Shown: positions 9,179 to 18,213 of the stretch, in pieces
How the letters are laid out: the number at the start of each line of letters is the position of its first letter
Numbering within the stretch: position 1 is the stretch's first letter
Assembly: GCA_944390865.1 (NCBI GenBank)
Contig: CALXRC010000009.1
Span: 1 to 64,000 of the forward strand
Origin: an uncultured Spirochaetales bacterium
Lineage (GTDB): Bacteria; Spirochaetota; Spirochaetia; Sphaerochaetales; Sphaerochaetaceae
DNA length: 64,000 nucleotides
Reading direction: 5' to 3'
Notes under the pieces: model-generated
Seen by the model: only the letters and a program-made list of their open reading frames with translations
Database searches by the model: none
Told to the model about the DNA's origin: nothing
Made by a program: the position numbers and the translations under genes

Positions 9179-10662
9179 CACTCCCCCCTTGTCAGCGGCC
9201 TGCCTGTTCTCGGAAGCAGGATGATGAAGCTGCTTCCGCCCTCCGGCCTCTTCTCATACTTTATGCTTCCAAGATGAGCCTTTACGCAGTTGAGTGTGTA
9301 ATACATGCCCATTCCCCAGTTCTGGCTGCTGTTCTTGCTTGAATAGAACGGCTGGTAAATCTGCCTGAGCTGCTTCTTTCCCAGTCCTTTTCCGCTGTCA
9401 GATATCTTGATGGAGATCCACAGCCGCTCCGGCCTGTACTCAAGGAGCACAGGGTCGGAAGAACCTGCATCCCTGGAGGCCTCAACAGCATTGATCAGTA
9501 TATTGGCAATGGCTTCCTTCAGGCTGCCTGAATCAGCAAGCACATATAAGCCGTCAGTCCCGCTTATGCGTATCTCTGCATCAGGATAGCGCGCACAGGT
9601 GCGCTCTCTTGCACTTTCTATGACAGGAGTCAGCTCACACAGACTGAGGGTAGCGGCTCTGTTTCTTGCTGCCAGATGCAGCTCCTCAAGCCGTTCGTTC
9701 AGCTGTCTGCTGAGCTCACAGGCCTTCAGGATATCCTCATCCTCAGGATGGCGCACTGATATCCTGCGAAGCAGAATTGACATGGCAAGCAGCTCATTCT
9801 TCGTGCCGTGGATGAACATGCTCACGCCCTTTGAGGCAAGTGATGCATTGCGCTTCAGCGTGATTTCCTCATTTCGCTCGTCAATGTTGATCCTCACATA
9901 GCGCAGGAGTGAGATGAAGCCTGCGATTCCGCTTGCAATGCTTCCGAAAAGCACAACTGTATAGAGCAGAGGGGAAAAGTAGGGCGAAAGATACCACAGC
10001 CCCAGCAGGAACATGTATTCGTTGTGGTAGAACAGGTAGATCTGCGCCGGATCCTGCATTGCATACATGGCGAAGATGAGGGCGAGCGCAGCCGGAATCA
10101 GGCTTTTGAAGATGAAGCGTCGCTTGAAGAAATAAAGGGTTATGGAGAAATACTCCCTGACAATGACAGCCAGCGCTAGGATGACATAGCCGTAGACATA
10201 GAGGCGCGAGAAGTTGACGAGAAAGCGCAGGAGTCCCTGATTCAGGTTCATCAGATACCTGAAGAGGGAAGGAATGTAGCAGGTGAAGATGATCGCCGGT
10301 ATTATGAAAAGCAGCCAGAAATGCTTCTTCATCCACAGCGCTGAGTCAAAGTAAGCCATGTCCAGGCAGGTAAGGACCAGCAGCAGCGGAAACGTGTAGC
10401 GGCCGAGTGCAGTGATGAAGCCCAGCGTCTCAAGAGTCACGACTCTGTACTGGAACCAGACTCTTATCCTGTCTGAGGCATACAGCATCCAGCTGACAGA
10501 GCTTCCTATGCCGCCTTTTTTTGCTATGTAAGTCAGAATAGAGAAAATGAAGATGAAAAGGGAGACGCAGGTCAATGCTATGAGCGTGCAGCGCCTGTCC
10601 CTGCGTATAAGCAGCAGAATCAGGCTGCAAAGCAGGATAAGCACAGTAAGAATAAGCAGCAT
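9178..10662 (-). CDS. Membrane sensor histidine kinase
   Basis: The first half (about residues 1-275) contains seven or eight hydrophobic segments with short loops and no large periplasmic domain, suggesting sensing within or at the membrane. A dimerisation helix with the probable phospho-acceptor His in SMFIHGTKNELLAM follows. The ATPase domain has N-box NILINAVEASRDAG, G1 DSGKGLG, F-box QIYQPFYSSK and G2 GMGMYYTLN. I chose ATG 10662 because AAGGAG lies directly before it; an ATG at 10680 is in frame but sits at or before the likely transcription start (TAGAAT at 10689-10684). It is translationally coupled to the response regulator. Confidence 0.88.
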   Translation of the reverse strand: MLLILTVLILLCSLILLLIRRDRRCTLIALTCVSLFIFIFSILTYIAKKGGIGSSVSWMLYASDRIRVWFQYRVVTLETLGFITALGRYTFPLLLVLTCLDMAYFDSALWMKKHFWLLFIIPAIIFTCYIPSLFRYLMNLNQGLLRFLVNFSRLYVYGYVILALAVIVREYFSITLYFFKRRFIFKSLIPAALALIFAMYAMQDPAQIYLFYHNEYMFLLGLWYLSPYFSPLLYTVVLFGSIASGIAGFISLLRYVRINIDERNEEITLKRNASLASKGVSMFIHGTKNELLAMSILLRRISVRHPEDEDILKACELSRQLNERLEELHLAARNRAATLSLCELTPVIESARERTCARYPDAEIRISGTDGLYVLADSGSLKEAIANILINAVEASRDAGSSDPVLLEYRPERLWISIKISDSGKGLGKKQLRQIYQPFYSSKNSSQNWGMGMYYTLNCVKAHLGSIKYEKRPEGGSSFIILLPRTGRPLTRGE

Positions 10663-10842
10663 TTTCCTGTCTCCTTTCATCCAATTCTATCATGAAAAAG
10701 TATTGAGAAGGGAAAAAGAAAGGAAAAGACGGCAGCCAGACTGAGCATGGCGCTGAACCAGGATATGATAAGTATTTCCTGATCCGTCCGCTTATGCAGT
10801 TAACCGCTGCAGCCTGCTTCTGAAATGCAGGCATATCTGCCG

Positions 10843-10885
10843 CAAAAAAAGAAGAACCGCTGCCACCTTTTGATGAACAGCGGTT
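10843..10885 (-). terminator. Rho-independent terminator of the NitT-type ABC operon
   Basis: An 8 bp inverted repeat (AACCGCTG at 10855-10862, CAGCGGTT at 10878-10885) is followed on the minus strand by a T run (10850-10844). It lies just after the binding-protein gene. A second small hairpin (GCCGG/CCGGC, 10905-10922) with T5 on the plus strand sits beside it. The rest of the 10663-10951 gap shows no gene. Confidence 0.75.
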
Positions 10886-10951
10886 TCCCTTAGTGCTGAC
10901 TGCAGCCGGAACCAGTGCCGGCTTTTTGCAGCCATTTCAGTGCCTGAAATC

Positions 10952-11935
10952 TTATTCTGCAGCTTCCAGCATGATGTCGAACATCACGTAGTCGCTGACA
11001 GGAGTGGACTGGTCGACAGAATCTCCGAAGCTCTGCTTCTGGACTTCATACATTCTCTCGATTGTGCCGTCCTTGACCTGCTCGATCATCTCGGCGCTTG
11101 TCAGCCATTCAGCATCACCGCGCTGTGCATAGATTGTATCGTAGGAGGCGCCGAGCTGGGTTGCGACCCACTGTGCTGTCTCTTCAATGTGCTCAGCTCT
11201 GTAATCCATGCCCTTGTACAGTGCTCTTGTGAAGCGGACAAGCAGATCATGGTTTTCTTCTGCCCAGTCATTCATGACAATCCAGGAGGCGATGGAAGCG
11301 CTTCTGTCGGAGAATGTCACGTTGTCTGAGATGATGAATGCGTCATCTCCCATTGCATCCAGAATAGTGAAGGTTGCCGGTGACCAGTTGGCGCAGGCAT
11401 CAAGAGAGCCGGAGCTCATTGCAGATGTGATGGCTGCGGCATCCATTTCGTATGCTACGACATCATCCATTGTCAGACCGGCTTCTTCCAGTGTCCAGCG
11501 GAGAATGAGCTCGCTTGACGTGCCGGATGCATAACCGATGCTCTTGCCTGCGAGAGAGGCTGGATCCTCTGTGACGCCGTGGCTTCTCAGACCGATGACT
11601 GCATCTCCGTTTCCGACATGGCTGAATGCGAAGATCTTTGCTCTTCCGTTGATGCACAGGGAGTGGGCTCCATGTCCGATATAGCCGATGTCAATTGAGC
11701 CGCTTTCCATGGCTGCGATGATTGTCGGACCATCTGCGAACTCAACAAGCTCAACGTTGATGCCTTCATCTGCAAAGGCGCCAGTCTCAATGCCTGCCAT
11801 GACTGAGCACAGGGCTGCATAGTTCGTCATGTATGCGACACGTACTGTGTCTCCGGTTGTCTCTTCAGCACCGCTTGCGAACACGCTTGTAAGGGCAAGT
11901 GTGACGATGAGAAGCATTGCAATCAGTTTCTTCAT
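10952..11935 (-). CDS. ABC transporter substrate-binding protein, NrtA/SsuA/TauA type
   Basis: This is the periplasmic receptor of the importer encoded upstream. It has 327 residues with a signal peptide (MKK, hydrophobic core, ending SVFASGAEE) but no lipobox Cys, a form common in spirochaete binding proteins. The mature part has the family pattern: RVAYMTNYAALCSVMAGIETGAFADEGINVELVEF, then MESGSIDIGYIGHG, LAGKSIGYASGTSSELILRWTLEEAGL, and SGSLDACANWSPAT. The group binds nitrate, alkanesulfonates, taurine, bicarbonate or pyrimidine precursors; the ligand cannot be chosen from sequence. AAGGAG precedes the ATG. It is the last gene of the permease-ATPase-receptor operon. Confidence 0.9.
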   Translation of the reverse strand: MKKLIAMLLIVTLALTSVFASGAEETTGDTVRVAYMTNYAALCSVMAGIETGAFADEGINVELVEFADGPTIIAAMESGSIDIGYIGHGAHSLCINGRAKIFAFSHVGNGDAVIGLRSHGVTEDPASLAGKSIGYASGTSSELILRWTLEEAGLTMDDVVAYEMDAAAITSAMSSGSLDACANWSPATFTILDAMGDDAFIISDNVTFSDRSASIASWIVMNDWAEENHDLLVRFTRALYKGMDYRAEHIEETAQWVATQLGASYDTIYAQRGDAEWLTSAEMIEQVKDGTIERMYEVQKQSFGDSVDQSTPVSDYVMFDIMLEAAE

Positions 11936-11956
11936 AAACTTTATCTCCTTTTTTGT

Positions 11957-12748
11957 TTATTTTCTGACTTCAAGGTATTCCTGATATACCTGAGACCAAA
12001 TGTAGTTTTTCAGCTCAAGAAAGCGCGGGCTCATCTTTGTCTCCTGACTGCGCGGGTAGGGGATGTCTATATCGACAATGTCTTTGATCCTTCCCGGACG
12101 TGCGCTCATGATGATGACTCTCTGGCCCAGTATCAGGGCCTCGTCAACATCGTGGGTGATGAAGAAGCAGGTCTTCATCTCACGCTCCCAGGTGTCAAGC
12201 AGATCCTGCTGGAGCTGCGTTCTCGTCTGGGCATCCAGAGCGCCGAAGGGCTCATCCATCAGCAGGATTTCCGGCTCTGCCGCATAAGCGCGTGCTATGG
12301 CGACACGCTGCTTCATTCCTCCGGAAAGCTCTTTCGGGTAATGGTCGCAGAATTTCTCAAGATCAACCATCTTGATGTACTTCATTGCAAGCTCTTCAGC
12401 CTGAGGCCCCTTGAGTCCCTTCATGTTGAGGGGGAACATTACATTCTTCTTGACTGTGAGCCAGGGAAAGAGGGCGTACTGCTGGAAGACAACGCCTCTG
12501 TCCATGCCTGTTCCATGCACCTCGGCTCCGTTGCAGATGACACGTCCGCTTGTCGGCTCCAGAAGTCCCGCTATGATGTTCAGCAAGGTTGATTTTCCGC
12601 ATCCGGAAGGACCGACGACCGTGACAAATTCGTTTTCCATGATGTTCAGGCTGACGCCGTTAAGGGCCGTGACCTCCCCGGTGCGTCCCTGGTAGGTCTT
12701 TCTGACATCATCAATGACCACTTTTATATTTCTCTCTTCTCCTGCCAT
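11957..12748 (-). CDS. ABC transporter ATPase, NrtD/SsuB/TauB type
   Basis: This 263-residue nucleotide-binding subunit has Walker A GPSGCGKST (about residues 46-54), Q-loop FQQYALFPW, signature LSGGMKQRVAIARA (about 140) and Walker B ILLMDEPFGALDAQTR followed by the switch His (FFITHDVDEA). The C-terminal IMSARPGRIKDIVDIDIPYPR is the hallmark of this nitrate/sulfonate-type subfamily. The ATG at 12748 overlaps the end of the permease gene by 25 bp. It energises the permease encoded upstream and uses the receptor encoded downstream. Confidence 0.94.
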   Translation of the reverse strand: MAGEERNIKVVIDDVRKTYQGRTGEVTALNGVSLNIMENEFVTVVGPSGCGKSTLLNIIAGLLEPTSGRVICNGAEVHGTGMDRGVVFQQYALFPWLTVKKNVMFPLNMKGLKGPQAEELAMKYIKMVDLEKFCDHYPKELSGGMKQRVAIARAYAAEPEILLMDEPFGALDAQTRTQLQQDLLDTWEREMKTCFFITHDVDEALILGQRVIIMSARPGRIKDIVDIDIPYPRSQETKMSPRFLELKNYIWSQVYQEYLEVRK

Positions 12749-13518
12749 CCTGTCAGCTTCCTCTCAAGTAATTTGATGATTTTCTCTACTGTGATTCCGA
12801 TGATGCCGATAATGATTATGTACAAAAGCATCGGAGCTGTCTCAAAGTTGTTGTTGAGGCTTCTTATTCTCATTCCCAGACCTGCAAAGGCACCTGTTGA
12901 CTCGGCTGCGATCAGTGTTGTCAGGGCGACTGAAGCACCCAGTCTCACAGCCGTGAGGATAAAGGGAAGGCTGGCTGGAGCCAGGACTCTGATGAAGATG
13001 TCCTTGTCCTTTGCACCGAGCACCCTTGCTGCCTTGATGAGGGTCTCATCAATATTGATGATTCCCTGGTAGATCGTGATGCACATGATCAGGAAGGTGG
13101 CGATCGTGATGACGATGACCTGGGGTTTCCTTCCGACGCCTGCCGCGATGACAATCAGCGGAACATAGGCCAGGGGAGGGATGTTTCTTATGAACTGGAT
13201 CCAGGGCTCGATGATTCTCCTGAACGGATTGTACCAGGCCATCAGGATAGCGACGGGCAGCGCGATCACAAAGCCCAGAAGATAGCCCAGGCCGACGCTG
13301 ATGAGCGAGGATGAGATGTCTTTGAAAAGCACTCCGCGCTCAATCATCACAGGTATCTGCTGAAGAACTACGATGACATTCGGAAATGATCTGGATGTCG
13401 ATGGAAGGACTGAAAGTATCGTCCAGACTATAAGGGCAGCAATCAGCGACAGCGCCAGCCACAGCCAGTTCTTCGCCTTGTCTCCTGCTCCTTTTTTTCC
13501 ATTCGGACTGTTAGCCAT
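12724..13518 (-). CDS. ABC transporter permease, SsuC/TauC type
   Basis: This 264-residue inner-membrane subunit has about six hydrophobic helices. The cytoplasmic EAA-type loop reads AARVLGAKDKDIFIRVLAPASLPFILTAVRLGASVALTTLIAAE, the site of contact with the ATPase. AAGGAG stands before the ATG. It is the first gene of the three-gene importer operon. The 112 bp leader region contains a GTTA-N6-TAAC repeat (GTTACCCTGATAAC on the minus strand) that could be an operator, but the promoter is unclear. Confidence 0.92.
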   Translation of the reverse strand: MANSPNGKKGAGDKAKNWLWLALSLIAALIVWTILSVLPSTSRSFPNVIVVLQQIPVMIERGVLFKDISSSLISVGLGYLLGFVIALPVAILMAWYNPFRRIIEPWIQFIRNIPPLAYVPLIVIAAGVGRKPQVIVITIATFLIMCITIYQGIINIDETLIKAARVLGAKDKDIFIRVLAPASLPFILTAVRLGASVALTTLIAAESTGAFAGLGMRIRSLNNNFETAPMLLYIIIIGIIGITVEKIIKLLERKLTGWQEKREI

Positions 13519-13588
13519 TGGTTACTCCTTTTGTTATCAGGGTAACACGGCCTGAGAGCTTGAAAAGGCTGAAATTTTTTACGCCCTT

Positions 13589-13623
13589 CAAAAAGAAGTG
13601 CCGCAGCCTGAGGCGCGGCACTT
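13589..13623 (-). terminator. Terminator of the LacI-led operon
   Basis: A 9 bp perfect stem (AAGTGCCGC at 13596-13604, GCGGCACTT at 13615-13623) is followed by CTTTTT on the minus strand. It lies 8 bp after the stop of the LarA-like gene and closes the operon that begins near 21225. Confidence 0.85.
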
Positions 13624-13630
13624 GACTTCA

Positions 13631-15067
13631 TTAGTCTTTCATGCACAGATGGACGCTTGCTGTCTTGAATGTCAGCGGAAGAGCCAGAATCGATGGATGA
13701 TCTCCAGTGTATTTCTTCATAGCATCCTGGAGCGCCTCTTCAATCGTCGCTCTTGTCTTCAGACCCATGGCCCTGGCATATCCCGGATCCTTTGCGCCTG
13801 TGATGTAGATGGCGCTTGTGTTCATTTCCGCAATATGTGCGCAGCTGATCATGCTGAAGCCATGGAAGGGGTGGAAGGCATTTGCATAGCGGTAGGCACG
13901 GATGTACTCCTCGTTTGTCGCATAATACTCGCCCAGACGGTTCATGTCGGGAAGAATGTTCATCTCGTCATGCTTGAACTGTTCGAACATCTGCCTTGTG
14001 TACGGCCAGAGGCTGTCGTTGAAGAAGCCGTTGCACAGGCTCTGGCAGATAATCACGCACTTGTCGCTCATTATTCTCTTGAAGCGTATCACCTGAGCTG
14101 AAAGAGCCTGCATGAGCATGATGGGGTTTGTTCCCATTCCGTCTCCATAGTGGAAGAACTGCGGCATTCCGAAGACCAGGATATCATACTTCTTCTCTGC
14201 CCAGTGGACATAGGTCCTCTTGTCAGCGTCAATCCAGCTGAGGGGCATCATCTCCTTTGCATAGCCGGAATAGATGCTGATCTGCCTGCTCTTTGAGTCA
14301 AGCACGGCATCGCAGCAGAAGAACTTCTTGCCCATGCACTTTTCCATGTGCATGCCGATCTGGTTGAACTTCTGTCTCATCAGCGACGTTCCGTTGACAG
14401 GAGTGAAGTCAGGACGGTGCATGACGGAAGGGACATGGTGGGATGCAATGCTCTTCCAGTGAGTGATTCCTGTTGCGCAGTGCTTGTAGCCGCCGGAGTA
14501 GCCTCCGTATGGATTGCCCTGGACATGACCGATCAGGATGGCGACATCTGACTCGTAGACATACTTGTTCATGATGACAGGGTCCCCCTGCTCAGTGGTG
14601 CCGAGGTCAACAAGATGGTCCCAGTCCTCACTGTCATGGTTGATGATCTGGTGAGATGGCCAGAACTCATTGAACAGCTCATCGCCTAACACGTTGCGTA
14701 TCTCTTTCTCTGTATTCTTGCGGTGCAGTCCGTTTGAGCAGATCAGGAGAATGTCCTTCTTCTCGACTCCCGCTGCATACAGCTCATCGAGAATGAGGCG
14801 GATTGAGATCTTCCTGTGGCTTGTCTTCTGCTCACCGCCCTTGACGCGGTCAGGGAAGACGATGGTGACCTTGCTGCCTTTCTTCGCGAGCTTTGACAGC
14901 GGCTCCATTCCGATAGGATTCCTGATGCTCTTCAGAGTCTCTTCGACAAGCTTGTCCTCGCTGATGCACGGCGGATCAGGAACTGTGACGCCCGGGATAA
15001 ACACATCTGTGTAATCAGGAAGCTCTGCACTGACAGTACCCTGTCCATATTCAAAATCCAAAGTCAT
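13631..15067 (-). CDS. LarA-family (DUF2088) racemase/epimerase-like protein
   Basis: The 478-residue protein is related to nickel-pincer lactate racemase LarA, a family that racemises or epimerises alpha-hydroxy acids. Seen: an N-terminal VTIVFPDRVKGG segment (LarA has VSDxTR), the NGLHRKNTEKEI helix start with the conserved His, the INHDSED segment, and the GNPYGGYSGGYKHCATGITH loop in the position of the LarA G-rich/Lys segment. Similarity is distant and the usual LarB/C/E cofactor genes are not in this window, so nickel-pincer use is uncertain. AAGGAGG precedes the ATG, which overlaps the preceding stop (TAATG). It is the last gene of the amino-sugar operon, where it may handle a sugar acid. 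Confidence 0.7.
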   Translation of the reverse strand: MTLDFEYGQGTVSAELPDYTDVFIPGVTVPDPPCISEDKLVEETLKSIRNPIGMEPLSKLAKKGSKVTIVFPDRVKGGEQKTSHRKISIRLILDELYAAGVEKKDILLICSNGLHRKNTEKEIRNVLGDELFNEFWPSHQIINHDSEDWDHLVDLGTTEQGDPVIMNKYVYESDVAILIGHVQGNPYGGYSGGYKHCATGITHWKSIASHHVPSVMHRPDFTPVNGTSLMRQKFNQIGMHMEKCMGKKFFCCDAVLDSKSRQISIYSGYAKEMMPLSWIDADKRTYVHWAEKKYDILVFGMPQFFHYGDGMGTNPIMLMQALSAQVIRFKRIMSDKCVIICQSLCNGFFNDSLWPYTRQMFEQFKHDEMNILPDMNRLGEYYATNEEYIRAYRYANAFHPFHGFSMISCAHIAEMNTSAIYITGAKDPGYARAMGLKTRATIEEALQDAMKKYTGDHPSILALPLTFKTASVHLCMKD

Positions 15068-15912
15068 TATTTTTCCTCCTTGCTGGACATATAAAGTTCG
15101 ACTATGCGCAAATATTCATCCGGATAGAATCCGATATCCCCGCTGAAGCGGGTAAGGGCAATGAGTCCTCCGTCAATCTCGTCAATTGAGGCAAGCATTG
15201 CCGCGTTCTCCTCTTTCAGGCCTCCGCCGTAGACGACAGAGACATCGCCTGCCGTTTCCTTGACAAGTCTGGCGACCTTGGTGATGTACTCTTTTCCGGC
15301 GGGTGTCTTTCCCGGTCCGATCGACCAGACCGGCTCATAGGCAATTGTGACCTTTGACAGGTCAACATTCCTGAGTCCCTCTGTGACCTGAGCTCTGATC
15401 ACCTTGTCCCAGTCTTCCACTTCATCTTCCCTCTCTCCGATGCAGTAGAGGACAGAAAGGCCGCGCTCCTGGGCGCAGATGATTTCCTCATTGAGCACGC
15501 TGTTGATCACGCTCATGTCGCTGACGCCTGCCGAGGAGAGGAGATTCCTCTTCTCATTGCGTTCCTCGCAGTGTCCGATGATCGTTGTCCTGACGCCCAT
15601 GGCTGCCATCGCGGCCGCAGGACGGAGAGATGTGAAGGCTCCGAAGTTTGATCCTTTCTTCACATCGCTCCTGTACACGCTCTGGCAGCCCACCTCGACG
15701 AGGGACTGATCTGCCGCATCCAGAGCGTCAAAAAGCTGTGACTCCGGAAAATACATTGCAAAGCGTGCCTTTTCCCTGTATCCGGCCAGGGCAGGGCTCA
15801 CCTGCCTGATGATGTCTGAGGCCCAGTGCCTGAGCTCTGTCCTGTTCACCCCTCCCAGGGCGGAAGGGACGTCAAAACGCTTGAAATTCACGAATATTTC
15901 CTGTTTTTTCAT
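15067..15912 (-). CDS. Triosephosphate-isomerase-family enzyme
   Basis: This 281-residue TIM-barrel protein keeps the catalytic triad of triosephosphate isomerase: Lys in VNFKRF (residue 11), His in IIGHCEERNE, and Glu in AYEPVWSIGPGKTPAGKEY. The changes NWK to NFK and GHSERR to GHCEER, and the longer length (typical TIM is about 250), mark it as a paralogue rather than the housekeeping enzyme. TIM relatives act on tetrulose or other sugar phosphates in sugar-acid pathways. It may isomerise the product of the adjacent aldolase. ATG 15912 overlaps the aldolase stop (TGATG), with AGGAGG 7 bp upstream. Confidence 0.8.
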   Translation of the reverse strand: MKKQEIFVNFKRFDVPSALGGVNRTELRHWASDIIRQVSPALAGYREKARFAMYFPESQLFDALDAADQSLVEVGCQSVYRSDVKKGSNFGAFTSLRPAAAMAAMGVRTTIIGHCEERNEKRNLLSSAGVSDMSVINSVLNEEIICAQERGLSVLYCIGEREDEVEDWDKVIRAQVTEGLRNVDLSKVTIAYEPVWSIGPGKTPAGKEYITKVARLVKETAGDVSVVYGGGLKEENAAMLASIDEIDGGLIALTRFSGDIGFYPDEYLRIVELYMSSKEEK

Positions 15913-17066
15913 CAAAAACCTCCTTGTCTGTAAAAATCTGCCATCTCATCAAGGCTCTTTGGAGCGACAAAACGTGCTTTGCCTACCTGATTGAACTCAA
16001 CCAGCAGTCGTCCGATTCCTTCCATGACGCCGTCCTTCACCTCGTTCACGAAGGTCTGGACCGTCTGCGAAGGTATAGTGTTGTACATCACTGTATCCAT
16101 CAGGGCCGCGAGATACACTCTGGGATCGAAGGCTGAAGGATCCTTCTGCATGAGATCGTACACCGGTCCCAGATACTCGTCTTCCTTCAGCTCAGGATGG
16201 CGCGAGAAGAGCAGGCGGACGTTTCTTGTCACTGCCAGACGGATGTCGGTGTCGACATTGATCTTCGCTATTCCTCCCTTTGCCGCTTCCTTCAGCTCCT
16301 GCAGCGGGATGCCGTGCGTGTCCTTGAGCGCACCGCCGAGGGCGTTGATCTCATCCACGATGTAGCCCGGAACCGTTGATGAGCCGTGAGAGACCAGAAA
16401 GCCTGTTATGCCTTCATGACGCAGCAGCTCCTTGACTGCTATGGCGATCTCCTTCCTGAGCCTGACATCCCTGCCTTTTGCGGCGCCGTGCATTGTCCCG
16501 TAGCTGATGGCCAGCGCATCAACCCCTGTCTGCTTGAAAAAACGCAGCGCATCCAGCGGTCTGGTGTAGGTGGACGAAAGGGAGAAGACATGGTCCTCGA
16601 CGCCTGCAAGGACTCCCAGCTCGCCCTCGACAGTCACACCGCGCCTGTGTGCATATTTGACAACTTCCCTCGTCAGCTCGATATTCTCTTCAAGGGGAAG
16701 GGATGAGCCGTCAATCATGACTGAGGTGTAGCCTGCGTCAACTGCGGCCTTCACCGAGTCAAAGTCCCTGCCGTGATCCAGATGCAGGGCGACAGGCACA
16801 GGACTGTCCTGTGCCAGCTTCCTGACGGCGGAGGCGATGTTAGCCGCACCTTTTCTCTTGTCTTCAAGCGTCGCGTTCAGAAAATCCTTTCTTCCGCCCA
16901 TGAATCCGTTTGCAAGGTCAGCGCCCTGCAGAATTGCCGGGGCATGGAAAATCTCATGAACTCTGACGGCGGCCTCTGCCTGGCAGACTGCGTTCACGTT
17001 GAAGGCTCCGCAGGCATAGCCGAACTGTTCTGTGGTCTCCAGAATGCATCGCATCGGAACTAACAT
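15912..17066 (-). CDS. Class II fructose/tagatose-bisphosphate aldolase family
   Basis: This zinc-dependent ketose-bisphosphate aldolase has 384 residues. Metal and substrate motifs: GAFNVNAVCQAEA near 20, HLDHGRDFDSVKAAVDAGYTSVMIDGS (zinc His and DHG), EGELGVLAGVEDH, AISYGTMHGAAKG (zinc His), FLVSHGSSTVPG and GIAKINVDTDIRLA. The long form resembles fructose-bisphosphate aldolase A-type and gatY/kbaY enzymes; the true ketose is unknown. In the operon it would cleave the bisphosphate made by the PFK-like kinase. The ATG overlaps the nagA stop (TAATG) with AGGAGG upstream. Confidence 0.88.
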   Translation of the reverse strand: MLVPMRCILETTEQFGYACGAFNVNAVCQAEAAVRVHEIFHAPAILQGADLANGFMGGRKDFLNATLEDKRKGAANIASAVRKLAQDSPVPVALHLDHGRDFDSVKAAVDAGYTSVMIDGSSLPLEENIELTREVVKYAHRRGVTVEGELGVLAGVEDHVFSLSSTYTRPLDALRFFKQTGVDALAISYGTMHGAAKGRDVRLRKEIAIAVKELLRHEGITGFLVSHGSSTVPGYIVDEINALGGALKDTHGIPLQELKEAAKGGIAKINVDTDIRLAVTRNVRLLFSRHPELKEDEYLGPVYDLMQKDPSAFDPRVYLAALMDTVMYNTIPSQTVQTFVNEVKDGVMEGIGRLLVEFNQVGKARFVAPKSLDEMADFYRQGGF

Positions 17067-18202
17067 TATTCAACCTCCTGTGACTGGAATACTGTCTTTC
17101 CTCTGACTACTGTCCTGACAACTTCATTGTCCGGACTTATCAGGCAGTAATCGGCCCTGCGGCCCTCTGCGATCTTTCCCCTGTCGCGGAGATTGAGCAG
17201 CTTCGCCTGGTTCGATGACAGCATTCTGCTTATCTCATACCAGGAGCAGTCTGTGAAAGAACGCAGATTGCGCATTGCCCTGTCAAGCGTCAGTGTGCTG
17301 CCGGCCCTCACTCCGTCAGGCAGCTTCGCATCTCCGTCATCGCCCACGATGACGTCATTGACTCCAAGCTTGTACATGCCGCCAGGCAGTCCTGCGGCCA
17401 TGATTGAGTCTGTTATGCATACAACCTTTTTGCAGCCCTTTGTCCTGATGATGAGGCGCACGGCTGCAGGATGGAGATGGAAGCCGTCGCAGATTATCTC
17501 TGTATACACCTCATCGCGCTCAAGGCTTGCTCCGCTGACAGCAGGGCGGTGCATATGGAAAAGCTTCATGGCGTTGAACAGATGAGTCGCGCTTGTGACT
17601 CCGCTTTCTACTGCCATTATGGCCGTGTCATAGTCGGCGGCGCTGTGTCCCATTGAGATGACGACATCTGTCTCAGTCCTGATCTTCCTGATCAGCTCCA
17701 TGTTCCCTTCAGCCTCAGGAGCTATGGTGATGTACTTCACCCTTCCTCCGGACAGCTCCATAAGCTCCCTGAAGAACTCATAGTCTCCGGGAAGGATCAG
17801 CTCCGGCGGCATGGCCCCTTTGTATTCCTGACAGAGAAAGGGGCCTTCAAGATGGATGCCGATGATCTGTGCGGCGGGAGCAGGGGATGAAAGCACGCTG
17901 CTGAAGGTCTTCATCAGCGCGCGCATCTTATCCTTTGTGTCCGTCATCACGGAAAGCAGGAAGGATGTGACGCCGTGCGAGGCATAGAAGCGCGACAGTT
18001 TTTCAATGTCATCTCTGGATGAGATGTGATTGACATCAATCATTGCCGCTCCATGCGTGTGTATGTCGATGAAACCGGGCAGCATCAGCAGCTGAGCTTC
18101 CTTGTCTGTTTCCTCGATACAGGAGATGAGCCCGTCCTCGACAGTCACGAAGGCGTTGACAAGGCCTTTCTTCTTATGAGCCAGTTTGACGTGTTCTCTC
18201 AT
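17066..18202 (-). CDS. nagA: N-acetylglucosamine-6-phosphate deacetylase
   Basis: This cytoplasmic amidohydrolase removes acetate from N-acetylated hexosamine 6-phosphates. The 378-residue protein has the metal-site motif GFIDIHTHGA (about 42-51), IIGIHLEGPFL (Glu ligand), ISMGHSAADYDTA (His), SATHLFNAMKLFHMHRP (His), ICDGFHLHPAAVRL and CITDSIMAAGLPGG (catalytic Asp). The short N-terminus is common in the family. It lies directly after a NagB-like gene and before the aldolase, so it feeds a hexosamine-phosphate catabolic route. GlcNAc6P and GalNAc6P cannot be told apart from sequence. Confidence 0.93.
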   Translation of the reverse strand: MREHVKLAHKKKGLVNAFVTVEDGLISCIEETDKEAQLLMLPGFIDIHTHGAAMIDVNHISSRDDIEKLSRFYASHGVTSFLLSVMTDTKDKMRALMKTFSSVLSSPAPAAQIIGIHLEGPFLCQEYKGAMPPELILPGDYEFFRELMELSGGRVKYITIAPEAEGNMELIRKIRTETDVVISMGHSAADYDTAIMAVESGVTSATHLFNAMKLFHMHRPAVSGASLERDEVYTEIICDGFHLHPAAVRLIIRTKGCKKVVCITDSIMAAGLPGGMYKLGVNDVIVGDDGDAKLPDGVRAGSTLTLDRAMRNLRSFTDCSWYEISRMLSSNQAKLLNLRDRGKIAEGRRADYCLISPDNEVVRTVVRGKTVFQSQEVE

Positions 18203-18213
18203 CGCTTCCTTCC

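Noticed and set aside
13525..13560. GTTA-N6-TAAC repeat upstream of the NitT-type permease as an operator
   Set aside because: The arms are only 4 bp and no second copy was found; it is mentioned only as a possibility.
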